From assembly GCF_000260415.1 (NCBI RefSeq), contig NZ_BACP01000049.1, positions 1 through 54,380 on the forward strand: a stretch of DNA of 54,380 bases, in the 5' to 3' direction. Shown here one piece after another: positions 44,001 through 53,032 of this stretch. The position numbers were made by a program, and so were the translations under genes. Under the pieces are notes generated by a model. The model made no database searches, was not told the DNA's origin, and was given only the letters and a program-made list of their open reading frames with translations. This DNA comes from Liquorilactobacillus mali KCTC 3596 = DSM 20444. GTDB lineage: Bacteria; Bacillota; Bacilli; Lactobacillales; Lactobacillaceae. The stretch's first letter is position 1. Every line of letters begins with the position of its first letter.

Positions 44001-45923
44001 ATGTCATATGTTGAAAAATTGGTACGTGAGAAATTTCCAACTAAACAAGCAATAATAACAGAAATAACAAACTTAGAAGCAATTTTGAATCTGCCGAAAG
44101 CTACGGAACATTATGTCAGTGATTTACATGGTGAATTCAATGCATTTGATCATACTTTGAGAAATGGATCGGGTAATATTAAACAGAAGATTGAGGAGAA
44201 CTTTGCAGGCAGGTTGACGCCCAAAAACATTCAAGACTTTGCTACGTTGATCTATTATCCTGAAGATGAACTGGTATTTCAAAAAAGTGAAATGCCAGAT
44301 CAGGAAACACTGGAACAATGGTATCTTAATACAATTTCGAATTTGATTGAATTGCTGAAAATAACTGCTACAAAATATACAAGATCAAAAGTTAGAAAGG
44401 CACTAAATCCCGATTTTGTGTATATCACAGAAGAACTTCTTTACAATGACCAGCAAGAACATGATAAGAGAAACTATTATAATAAGATTCTGCGTAATTT
44501 AGTAGAGCTGAATCAGTCGGATTATTTTATTACAGCAACTTGTTATACAATTCAAAGACTTGTGGTTGATCATCTGCATGTAATTGGAGATATCTATGAT
44601 CGGGGACCAGCACCTGATAAGATAATGGAGACACTTATGAAATATCACTCGCTTGATATTCAATGGGGGAACCATGATGTCTTGTGGTTGGGAGCGGTAG
44701 CTGGTTCGGCACTGTGTATGATGAATCTCTTAAGAATCTGTGCAAGATATAATAACCTTGCGATTATTGAAGAAGCCTATGGAATCAACTTAAGGCACTT
44801 ATCAATGTTTGCTGAGAAAAATTATGGAGACAATGCTGCATTCAGGCCAAAAACGCTTGAAAATGCAGACTTTGTAATGCCGGATGAGAAACTTCAAATT
44901 ACACAGATCCATCAAGCTGTGGCAATAATACAATTTAAGCTTGAAGGACAATTAAAAAAGCGTAGGCCAGAATTTAATCTAAATGACTTGGCTTTACTTG
45001 ACCAAATTGATTGGAATAAGAATGAGATTGGGATAGATGGTGTTAATTACAAATTAAAGAATGGCTGTTTTGGAACTGTTAAGCATGATGCGCCATTCGA
45101 ATTGACACAAGAGGAAGCAGAAGTTGTCCAATCACTGCTTAATTCGTTTATGAATGCTACTAAATTAAGGAAACATTTAGATTTTCTAGTCAGCAAGGGC
45201 AGTATGTATAAGGTCTATAATGGCAATTTATTGTTTCATGGATGTATCCCAGTTGCAGAAGACGGGACATTCCAAGCATTTGAGTATGAAGGAAAGTCTT
45301 ATTCTGGGAGAAAATTGCTAGATTTTTGCGAGCAAAAATTAAGAAAAGCCTACCGCAAACCGCACAAAGGCGAAAGCGTTGTTGCCGATATGATTTGGTA
45401 TTTATGGCAAGGGTCGTTGTCACCTCTTTTCGGGAAACACTGTATGACAACTTTTGCACGCTATTTTATATCTGAAGATGAGCCTAAGGTTGAACACAAG
45501 AATGCTTACTTTGAATTACGTAAGGAAGAGTGGTTCTGTGAGCAATTACTTAAGGAATTTGGACTTAATCAAGAAACTGGTCATGTAATTAATGGACATA
45601 CACCGGTGAAAAAAGAACAAGAACCAATTTTGGCGAATAAGAAAATGATTGTGATTGATGGCGGATATTCAAAGGCTTACCAGCCTATTACAGGAATCGG
45701 TGGATATACTCTGTTGTACAATTCTTATGGTTTACAGTTAGTTACACATCATCCTTTTACATCCAAAAATGATGCTGTGAAAAATGGTTGTGACATCATA
45801 TCTACTAGAAAAATTGTCAACCAGGAACTTGAAAGGCAGACGGTAGCTGACACGGATATCGGCAGAGAAATCAAAAAAAGTCTTGAAATGTTGCGTGAGA
45901 TATTGCGTAGTTATGACAATTGA
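44001..45923 (+). CDS. fbp: fructose-1,6-bisphosphatase, class 3
   Basis: A 640-aa gluconeogenic enzyme of the Firmicutes-type class 3. The metal-binding sequences are HYVSDLHGEFNAFDHTLRNG (about 37-56), VIGDIYDRGPAPDKIM (about 194-209), WGNHDVLWLGA (about 222-232) and the later NGHTPVKKEQEP (about 532-543). CAGGAGG lies upstream of the ATG. Length matches the family. Its product supports hexose synthesis when sugar is short. Confidence 0.96.
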   Translation: MSYVEKLVREKFPTKQAIITEITNLEAILNLPKATEHYVSDLHGEFNAFDHTLRNGSGNIKQKIEENFAGRLTPKNIQDFATLIYYPEDELVFQKSEMPDQETLEQWYLNTISNLIELLKITATKYTRSKVRKALNPDFVYITEELLYNDQQEHDKRNYYNKILRNLVELNQSDYFITATCYTIQRLVVDHLHVIGDIYDRGPAPDKIMETLMKYHSLDIQWGNHDVLWLGAVAGSALCMMNLLRICARYNNLAIIEEAYGINLRHLSMFAEKNYGDNAAFRPKTLENADFVMPDEKLQITQIHQAVAIIQFKLEGQLKKRRPEFNLNDLALLDQIDWNKNEIGIDGVNYKLKNGCFGTVKHDAPFELTQEEAEVVQSLLNSFMNATKLRKHLDFLVSKGSMYKVYNGNLLFHGCIPVAEDGTFQAFEYEGKSYSGRKLLDFCEQKLRKAYRKPHKGESVVADMIWYLWQGSLSPLFGKHCMTTFARYFISEDEPKVEHKNAYFELRKEEWFCEQLLKEFGLNQETGHVINGHTPVKKEQEPILANKKMIVIDGGYSKAYQPITGIGGYTLLYNSYGLQLVTHHPFTSKNDAVKNGCDIISTRKIVNQELERQTVADTDIGREIKKSLEMLREILRSYDN

Positions 45924-46117
45924 ATTATAAGTTTTTGAATGAGTTTGTTTAGCAGTACCACCTTGGATTACCTTTCTTTGACGTGGAAATAGAGAGTGAG
46001 ACTTTTGTGGCCAATTAGTTGAATTTGGATACAAAATACGGATAAAAAAGTATATTTGTTTGTAACTTAAAAAAAGCCACGCAAAAAGGGTTTTGTCATT
46101 GCCTATTTTTAGGTACA

Positions 46118-47215
46118 ATGAAATCGGGGAATACTAACAAACTTAGGAGTGGTCTTTTGGGAATATGGGAGAAATTTATTGCTAACGTACGATTACGGCG
46201 GACAGTTGTGTTACTGGCCGTAATTTTTGTTTTATATGAGATGCGTGAATTGTTAAGCTTGATATTATTAACATTTATCTTTACTTTCTTAGTAATTAGT
46301 TTAACTAATTTCATTAGAAAGTATCTAAAAATACCGGCACCGTTAATTGTTTCTGTCGTGTACCTATTAATACTGGGTTCCTTATACCTTGGAGTAACAA
46401 TATATTTGCCTAAACTTTTCTATCAGACGGAGTCAATGGTCAAATATGTGATAGACTTTTATCAGAAACCGTCATTCAATGGAAACGAAATCTTACGTTA
46501 TATTAATAGTTATATAAGTACATCAACTATTGTTTCACAAATGAAAAATGGAGTAACAATTCTTTTCAAGTATCTAACAAGTATTGGCTCAATGGGTGTA
46601 ACTTTCTTATTGTCGCTGTTCTTAAGTTTCTTTTTCACAATTGAAAAAAAGAGAATGTTTAGTTTCTCACGTAGCTTTTTGAAGGGACCATATGACTGGT
46701 TTTTCCAAGATATATATTATTTTGCTGAGAAATTCGTTAACACTTTTGGAATAGTTATTGAAACACAGTTTATTATTGCTATTGTGAATACAACGTTGAC
46801 AACGATCTGCCTTGCAATAATGCAGATGCCTCAGCTATTCAGCTTATCCTTGTTAATCTTTTTGATGAGTCTTGTCCCTGTGGCAGGAGTCATTATTTCT
46901 GCAGTTCCAATGAGTATTATAGGTTATTCAGTTGGTGGGCTTAATTATGTATTGTACATTGCTATCATGTTACTGGTAGTACACTCGTTGGAGTCTTATG
47001 TCCTTAATCCTAAACTGATGTCAAATAAAACAGAACTCCCTATTTTTTACACCTTTGTAGTATTATTTATTTCAGAGAAGTTTTTTGGAATGTGGGGATT
47101 AATTGTTGGTATTCCAATTTTTACTTTCTTATTGGACATTTTAGGAGTAAAACCCATTAAGAGGAAAAAAGCTGCACTAGGTAAAATCAAGGATAAATTG
47201 AGTCATAAGGAGTAG
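46118..47215 (+). CDS. AI-2E family transporter
   Basis: A 365-aa membrane protein of about eight helices with the family features: TLTTICLAIMQMPQLFS (about 226-242), LVPVAGVIISAVPM (about 252-265) and LNPKLMSNKTELP (about 296-308). Members have been linked to autoinducer-2 export or Na/H exchange; the role here is unknown. MalY/PatB starts 7 bases after it, so they may be one transcript. Confidence 0.88.
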   Translation: MKSGNTNKLRSGLLGIWEKFIANVRLRRTVVLLAVIFVLYEMRELLSLILLTFIFTFLVISLTNFIRKYLKIPAPLIVSVVYLLILGSLYLGVTIYLPKLFYQTESMVKYVIDFYQKPSFNGNEILRYINSYISTSTIVSQMKNGVTILFKYLTSIGSMGVTFLLSLFLSFFFTIEKKRMFSFSRSFLKGPYDWFFQDIYYFAEKFVNTFGIVIETQFIIAIVNTTLTTICLAIMQMPQLFSLSLLIFLMSLVPVAGVIISAVPMSIIGYSVGGLNYVLYIAIMLLVVHSLESYVLNPKLMSNKTELPIFYTFVVLFISEKFFGMWGLIVGIPIFTFLLDILGVKPIKRKKAALGKIKDKLSHKE

Positions 47216-47222
47216 ATAGATT

Positions 47223-48404
47223 ATGAAGGTTGCTGATTTTGTAGAAAAGTATGCAGTTGAACGTAAGAACACAGATTCGGTTAAATGGGACGGGATGAAG
47301 GACAGCTTTGGAACAAATGATCTTCTTCCCATGTGGATAGCTGATACTGAGTTCAAGGCCCCAGAAGCAGTCATGTATGCCCTAAAAAAAAGGATTGAAC
47401 ATGGTGCTTATGGCTATTCATTGACACCCGACAGCTACTACGAAACATATTTTAAGTGGCAGCAAGAACGATATGGAACAGAATTACATAGGGAATGGAT
47501 TCGTTTCGGGTCAGGAGTGGTCCAGTCAATCAGTGCACTCGTAAATGTCTTAACGCTGCAAGATGATGTAGTAATGGTGCTACAACCTGTGTATCATCCA
47601 TTTATGCATGTGATTGAGAATAATGAGCGCAAGCTAGTTGTCTCAAATCTGAAGAACGATAATGGACACTATGAGATGGACTTTGATGATATTCGCGCTA
47701 AGATTCAAAACGAACACGTTAAGTTATTGATTAATTGTTCACCACACAACCCGGTTGGAAGAGTGTGGACATCGGAAGAACTTGAAAAGTTGTTCGAAAT
47801 TTGTCGTGAAGAGAAAGTATTGGTAATCTCTGATGAAATTCATCATGATTTGATTATTGGAGACAACAAGTTTGTTTCGGCTATCTCAATCAAAGATGGA
47901 TTTTATCGTGATAATATTGTGATGCTTGATGCGGCATCCAAAACATTTAACTTGGCTGCATTGCAGAGCAGTCATGTGGTGATTGCAAATCCGCAGATTC
48001 GCGAACGGTATGATGAGTATGTTGAAAAGATGTGTTTGCCAAGTGGAAATTTACTGGGTGAGGTCGCAGCAGAGGCTGCTTATCGTGAAGGAGCAGATTG
48101 GCTATCTGGAATGCTCGGGCTAATCAAATACAACTTTGATTATGTTAAGAATCAATTTGCTGAAAATGAACCAACAATTAAAATTGCTGAACTTGAAGGA
48201 ACTTACTTGGCATGGGTCGATATGCGAGCAGCTGTGGCTCCAAGCAAGTTGCATCACTTTATGCAGCATGATGCAAAACTCGCGGTTAATTATGGTGAGA
48301 TGTTTGGAGCAGCTGGAAACGGATTTATCAGATTGAATCTTGCAACAACTCCCGAGAACGTTGAAAAAGCGGTCAATTATATATTGAAAGCTTTGAAAAA
48401 CTAA
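47223..48404 (+). CDS. patB: MalY/PatB aminotransferase (cystathionine beta-lyase type)
   Basis: A 393-aa PLP enzyme: PMWIADTEFKAPEAVMYALKK (about 36-56), INCSPHNPVGRVWT (about 174-187), VISDEIHHDL (about 202-211) and the PLP lysine in LDAASKTFNLAALQSSHVVI (about 237-256). Family members cleave cystathionine or cysteine S-conjugates, giving homocysteine and thiols in lactobacilli. AAGGAG precedes the ATG. Confidence 0.93.
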   Translation: MKVADFVEKYAVERKNTDSVKWDGMKDSFGTNDLLPMWIADTEFKAPEAVMYALKKRIEHGAYGYSLTPDSYYETYFKWQQERYGTELHREWIRFGSGVVQSISALVNVLTLQDDVVMVLQPVYHPFMHVIENNERKLVVSNLKNDNGHYEMDFDDIRAKIQNEHVKLLINCSPHNPVGRVWTSEELEKLFEICREEKVLVISDEIHHDLIIGDNKFVSAISIKDGFYRDNIVMLDAASKTFNLAALQSSHVVIANPQIRERYDEYVEKMCLPSGNLLGEVAAEAAYREGADWLSGMLGLIKYNFDYVKNQFAENEPTIKIAELEGTYLAWVDMRAAVAPSKLHHFMQHDAKLAVNYGEMFGAAGNGFIRLNLATTPENVEKAVNYILKALKN

Positions 48405-48511
48405 GAATTTTTTTCACAATTTATAACTTGTTTGGACTATGAATTTTCAAGTTTTCAGTGTAAAATGTGAGTTGTAAACAAATCATATAATGAAAGAGGT
48501 TTTTGCTAGTT

Positions 48512-49198
48512 ATGACAAAATTAGTTTTTATCCGTCACGGACAAAGTGAATGGAACTTGAAGAACCTTTTCACCGGTTGGGTTGACGTTAACTTAAGTGA
48601 ACAAGGTGAAAAAGAAGCTAAGGAAGCTGGACGTAAGTTAAAAGAAGCAGGAATCCAATTTGATCAGGCATATACATCAGTATTGACTCGTGCTATCAAG
48701 ACATTGCATTTTGCTTTGGAAGAATCAGGTCAGTTATGGGTTCCAGAAACAAAATCATGGCGCTTAAACGAACGTCATTATGGTGCATTGCAAGGTCAAA
48801 ACAAGGCAGAAGCTGCTGAAAAATTTGGCGAAGATCAAGTGCACATTTGGCGTCGTTCTTATGATGTCCTTCCTCCACTCTTGAGTGCTGATGATGAAGG
48901 TTCTGCAGCACAAGATCGTCGTTATGCAGACCTTGACCCACGTGCTATTCCTGGTGGTGAGAACTTGAAAGTTACTTTGGAACGTGTTATCCCATTCTGG
49001 GAAGACGAAATTGCTCCTAAGTTACTTGAAGGCAAGAACGTCATCATCGCAGCACATGGTAACTCATTACGTGCTCTTACAAAATACATTGAAGACATCT
49101 CCGATGCAGACATCATGGGTGTTGAAATGGCAACAGGTCAACCAGTTGTTTATGACTTGGATGAAAAGTTGAACATTGTAAGTAAAGAAAAACTTTAA
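48512..49198 (+). CDS. gpmA: 2,3-bisphosphoglycerate-dependent phosphoglycerate mutase
   Basis: A 228-aa glycolytic enzyme: [25 protein letters not shown] (about 4-28), [33 protein letters not shown] (about 86-99), and [19 protein letters not shown] (about 174-192). The ATG at 48512 is preferred with AAAGAGG upstream. It has C-rich, highly used codons, in keeping with strong expression. It has its own terminator. Confidence 0.96.
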   Translation: MTKLVFIRHGQSEWNLKNLFTGWVDVNLSEQGEKEAKEAGRKLKEAGIQFDQAYTSVLTRAIKTLHFALEESGQLWVPETKSWRLNERHYGALQGQNKAEAAEKFGEDQVHIWRRSYDVLPPLLSADDEGSAAQDRRYADLDPRAIPGGENLKVTLERVIPFWEDEIAPKLLEGKNVIIAAHGNSLRALTKYIEDISDADIMGVEMATGQPVVYDLDEKLNIVSKEKL

Positions 49199-49219
49199 TA
49201 ATAAACGATAATAAATAAC

Positions 49220-49257
49220 AAAAGCCATGGTTCCCCTCAAAGGGGCATGGCTTTTTT
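49220..49257 (+). terminator. terminator after gpmA
   Basis: AAAAGCCATG-GTT-CCCC/GGGG-CATGGCTTTTTT forms a strong hairpin with a T tract 22 bases after the gpmA stop codon. Confidence 0.95.
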
Positions 49258-49487
49258 ATGTCTCCGATGATTGCTGGAATATTGTTACTTTTTGTTATGT
49301 TAGATTATTTTAAAGTGTCAATAACTGACAAGAGACGAAATGTTAAGTGACATATTTTTGACAAATGCTGCGAAGGTTTGGTGTTGTGGAGAATGAATTA
49401 AAAAAGTATACCTTAATGGCTCAAGCGACCCAAAATTTTTATAGAATGTTCAAACGTACGTTTGCTTTTTCAGGAATCCAAGTTTAA

Positions 49488-49643
49488 GATAACGTCAAGC
49501 CTACAGGAAATATTGCGTATATTATTCAAGGCGGATTTTGGTGTAAGGGAATCACACCAGAGAAATTTGATGGTAAGTTCTCGGCTGATACGTCTTCTGC
49601 AGTGACTAGAAACAGGACTAGCAGCTCTAATAGCGGTGATTAA
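49488..49643 (+). pseudogene. C-terminal remnant of a peptidoglycan-binding-type protein
   Basis: An open fragment (51 aa) reads KPTGNIAYIIQGGFWCKGIT, then PEKFDGKFSADTSSAV, and ends at TAA 49641-49643. The G-x-F-x-x-x-T-x-x-A-V pattern is that of peptidoglycan-binding repeats at the end of lactobacillar cell-wall hydrolases. A stop codon (49485-49487) lies in frame just before, and no longer gene can be followed upstream. The rest of the gap from 49258 to 49487 holds no gene I can support. Confidence 0.5.
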
Positions 49644-50227
49644 AAATGAGAAAAATTAAAAAAAGAAACCAACAATAATAATCCGAGATTCATAAAAATT
49701 GCACCAAGCCAGACAGAAAATGTAATTTTTTTTATTAGTGGTAAAATTTTTTGGTCGTATTGGATAGTCAAATTAACAATATTAGGATTTCTAAGAAGCA
49801 CTGGCTTTTTATTTTTTATCTGTGAATGTAAATTAATACTTTTTCTTTTTAAAACAATATAGGACAACAGCCAAAATATTCCCCATAACAGAAATAGTAC
49901 AAAGAGTAGCGGCCTAATTTGGGTGTAAAATCCAGAATAAAAAAGGGCTACAATAATGGAGAAAAAAAAGAGTAGAAGGTTGAAAGAAAATGTCCTGAAA
50001 AAAAATAAAAGAAACGGGTAGCTATTAATAGCAGAGAGAGACTTGATTTCATCAATAGAAATTAAATTATCTTTTTTATAATTTTTAATCAAAGATGTAT
50101 ATTGAATTTTAGGCTTATTGATTTTTTTTAAGGCTTTAGATGCTCTTCTTGAAAATATCAGCATCATAAAAATGCACGACGCAGCAAGAAGTAATAAGGA
50201 AAAATTAATTCCAATATAGGAATACAA
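49640..50227 (-). CDS. hypothetical membrane protein, four helices
   Basis: A 195-aa protein with hydrophobic helices around residues 5-25, 70-95, 102-125 and 165-190, and a lysine-rich cytoplasmic stretch between the first two. The start is TTG at 50227 with GAAGGAA before it. Base composition is strikingly AT-rich compared with the neighbours, and it lies among gene remnants, so it may be acquired DNA. No family recognised. Confidence 0.6.
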   Translation of the reverse strand: MYSYIGINFSLLLLAASCIFMMLIFSRRASKALKKINKPKIQYTSLIKNYKKDNLISIDEIKSLSAINSYPFLLFFFRTFSFNLLLFFFSIIVALFYSGFYTQIRPLLFVLFLLWGIFWLLSYIVLKRKSINLHSQIKNKKPVLLRNPNIVNLTIQYDQKILPLIKKITFSVWLGAIFMNLGLLLLVSFFNFSHF

Positions 50228-50369
50228 AGGAATTCCTTCAATATTATTTTTATCAAGTATATCACAAGTACAAATCTTCTAATTAACGTTTCTGCTGGCT
50301 TCTTTCTAATTCAAGGCAATGGGTTCAAAAATAGAGGTAAATTAATCTTTAAATATATATTATTATTTT

Positions 50370-50400
50370 GGAACTCAATTCTGAATTGGGTTCCTTTTTT
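50370..50400. terminator. Rho-independent terminator
   Basis: GGAACTCAATT/AATTGGGTTCC with a three-base loop, followed by six T. It lies upstream of the integrase remnant, in a 330-base gap with no other feature; on the plus strand no intact gene precedes it, so it may be a leftover of a deleted gene. Confidence 0.75.
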
Positions 50401-50554
50401 ATTTGTCATAATCATAGGACAAGTTCAAGTCATAATGTACCTCCGAGTGTAATGCCACTGTTAAGTAGCGAATAGCTCATAGTGTGTTTATGATTAATTT
50501 TAAAGATAAGTGAAAAGAGGTGGATAGTATTAATGAAAAAGGAAGGGGAGATTT

Positions 50555-51081
50555 ATGAAGGACAAAGGGGTAGATATTGAAGCGCTCCAAGATTTTTACA
50601 AGGGATTATGTGAATTGATTGGGGTGAAGCCTTAGCATTAAGACATGAGGATATCAATTAATTTAAGTGTGAGATAGCAATTGATAAATCATGGGATTCG
50701 ATGCATAACTTGTTTAAAGAACCCAAGACGAAGAATTCAATTCGTACGGTTCCAGTAAGTCGGGAAGCAATGAATAAGAGCGTCAAATGGATTGAAATTT
50801 ATCGTAGAGAGCTTTTCAGACGAGGAGTTGCGAATCCAGAGCAGCTATTGTTTCAGACTAGACAAGCGAAACTTCCAGATGCAAAAACAGTTAACTCTGC
50901 ATATCATCAATTACAAAAGCATTTAGGCATGGAGAGTAAATTTTCAACACACACAACGAGACATACTTTGGCTAGTATGATGTTAGCAACAGGAGAGGTC
51001 TCTTTAGCATATATTTCATATTATTTAGGCCACGCAAATATAATGATAACGCAGAAGTATTACATTGGACTTTTGCCATAA
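50555..51081 (+). pseudogene. tyrosine recombinase (integrase) remnant
   Basis: The last 126 codons (50701-51081) are open and show the C-terminal half of a phage-type integrase: KTKNSIRTVPVSREAM, the HTTRHT box (His-x-x-Arg), LGHANIMITQKYY with the catalytic Tyr. Upstream, in the same frame from about 50619, WGEALALRHEDIN is readable but is cut by a TAA and preceded by a frame break, and the N-terminal part is missing. So this is a decayed element, not an active enzyme. Confidence 0.8.
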
Positions 51082-51388
51082 CAGGTTGAGAATGAGAGTA
51101 CCAAAGTCATTGGGATTATCGGCTTTGGATACAAGCAGGGGAGACCTTGTTTTTTTATTTGTTTTAAGTGTACAAAAAAAGTTAAAGTGAATAATGCTTG
51201 TTTTTTCTGGGCAACAAGTTGTTAATATTCTATCGTCACCTTAAAGTAATATAACTTAAAAAACACTTTAAATATAAAAAGTAGATACTTAATCCTAAAA
51301 ACACAGCTTATTATTGATTATTTTAATAATGAGTAGTACAATCTCGTCAAGAATAATTTATTATATCTAAATAAACGAGGTGAACTCT
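51082..51388 (+). promoter_or_regulatory. upstream region of the RiPP transporter
   Basis: This 307-base, very AT-rich gap holds no gene. It must contain the promoter of the ABC transporter gene. An inverted repeat TTAAAGT/ACTTTAA (around 51241-51275) and ATTATT/AATAAT (about 51310-51331) could be regulator sites. No clear promoter can be named. Confidence 0.35.
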
Positions 51389-52833
51389 TTGCTGAAACTA
51401 TTATCACTTAATAAAAAATCAACCATGATTTGTTACGTTTTACTTGATGCCATTATTTCATTAATTTTGATACTAACCCCATACATAACAAAACTCTTTG
51501 TGGATAGCGTTCAAAATAAGCAAACTCAATTATTTATTCCTTTGAGTATTGCATTAGCCTTAAATTTTTTGATTAGCCAGATAGCCTATTACTTTACTGA
51601 CATAGTGAAAGGAAAGGCAGAAAGAGAAGCCTGGGACAAAATCACTTGTAAATTGAACAATCGGCTTACAACATACGATCCAAAAAAACGGTAAAACCAG
51701 ACAAAGAAATCAGCCAGCAACTTGGACAGAACTATGAAATCATCAAGAATTTCATCAGCTATTATCCTGTTCAACTTCTATCACAATCTCTAACTCTTAT
51801 TGGTATTTTTGTCATGTTGAGCCTTATTTCTTGGAAAATAGCATTACTAATCATTCTATGTGTTCCGGTTTTTATTTTAGTGTCAAATAAGTTCTCAACC
51901 AAACTATCTAATTATAGTTCAGACACCGTTAATACAATGCAACAACAAAAGGAGTACTTAGAAGATTCAGCTAAAATTTCCTTTACAAACAGATTTAATA
52001 ACCACGGATTACTGATTCCATTTGATAAATTATCCACCAAGTATAGACAGGCTAAAAAAAAGCAGACACGTATGGAATCAATCTATTCCAACATCTTTTC
52101 CTACGCTCTGCTCAATTTAATTATTATGTTAGCAACTATAATTTCTGGATACCAAGTTTTGCATCAACAGATTACAATTGGAAGCCTTTTTGCTGTAACT
52201 CTTTATGTCTCACGATTTTGGACACCAGTTGAATTTTTACTGGAGTTCATCAGTGAATATTTTGTTGCCCGCAATATTATCCACGGTTTCAATGCTTTTT
52301 TGAATATCGTGCAAGTCAGCTATCGGCATCAGCCAATTGATTCCATTGAAATAACAAAGTTTGCTACTCTGGATAATACAAAACAAATGAACCATAGGCC
52401 AATCACGCAGATTTTCGAACGGGGCCATATTTACGTAATTGTTGGCAAAAATGGAGCTGGAAAAACCTCGCTGGTGCTGTCAATTTTAGGACTGAGAGAA
52501 CATTATACTGGTCAAATCAAAATGAATGGTTTCAAAATCAATTCAAATTTTGTTTATTCACCTGCGGATCCCCCTATCTCTAAATACATTCAATTAGGTT
52601 CAACAGCCACACTATCATCTGGTCAAGCCAAAATTAAACAGTTAGAATCTAATTTACATGAAGATAAAGATGTTTATATCTTTGATGAACCAACCAACTT
52701 TTTGGATACCGAACACCGTGAATGGATTGCAAAGCAGTTGCAAAACTTACGAGAGCGAAACAAAATTGTGCTCATCATCTCCCATGACGAAATGATCATG
52801 AAGTTAGGTGAAATAATAAGTATAGAAAATTGA
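51389..52833 (+). pseudogene. ABC exporter of the RiPP cluster, frame interrupted at 51682-51694
   Basis: A transporter with membrane and ATPase domains in one chain. The first part (51389-51694, TTG start with GAGGTG upstream) holds two helices and ends at TAA. The second continues in the -1 frame through TVKPDKEISQQLGQNYEIIK and reaches an ATPase domain with Walker A VGKNGAGKTS, signature ATLSSGQAK, Walker B VYIFDEPTN and LIISHDE. The break is one missing A in an A7 run or a -1 shift at A AAA AAA (51682-51688). Repaired it is 481 aa. No C39 peptidase domain is present, and the ATPase domain is short. It precedes the peptide and maturase genes and would export the modified peptide. Confidence 0.8.
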
Positions 52834-52848
52834 TTTTCATATCTACTG

Positions 52849-52942
52849 AAAGGAGGTGAGAACTATGAAAATAAAGTTTACCATTTTGAAAAAAGGCATT
52901 CGTTCTGTACGAGAGGACAAGTGTCCACAGCGTAGTCGTTAA
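52849..52942 (+). CDS. putative RiPP precursor peptide, 25 aa
   Basis: ATG at 52865 to TAA at 52940-52942 gives a 25-residue, basic peptide MKIKFTILKKGIRSVRED followed by KCPQRSR. The RBS AAAGGAGGTGAG (52849-52860) is the best match to the anti-Shine-Dalgarno in the window; the interval given includes it. It lies directly between the exporter and a SPASM radical SAM enzyme, the usual place of a precursor. The single Cys and Arg/Ser-rich tail would be the likely core; no known family matches by eye. Confidence 0.7.
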
Positions 52943-52981
52943 CTTTCATAATATATGTGTAAAGTTGGAACAAATACCACA

Positions 52982-53017
52982 AAGAGGAACTTAATTGTAA
53001 AATTGGTTCCTCTTTTT
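52982..53017 (+). terminator. attenuator between precursor and maturase genes
   Basis: AAGAGGAAC (52982-52990) pairs perfectly with GTTCCTCTT (53006-53014), followed by T. A hairpin here lets the short peptide gene be transcribed more than the enzyme gene behind it, as is common for RiPP precursors. Confidence 0.75.
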
Positions 53018-53032
53018 AAGGAGTGAAAATCA

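Noticed and set aside
43825-44040. Minus-strand open frame of 71 codons before and across the fbp start
   Set aside because: No ribosome binding site, low-complexity composition and overlap with the well-supported fbp start; treated as chance.
45738-46118. Minus-strand open frame over the fbp end, with GGTGGTACTGC resembling a T-box
   Set aside because: The T-box consensus is not met (TACTGC instead of TACCRCG), no stem I or terminator follows, and the frame is a shadow of fbp.
48480-48500. TATAAT before gpmA as its -10 box
   Set aside because: It lies so close to the ribosome binding site that the transcript would start inside it, and no good -35 is present.
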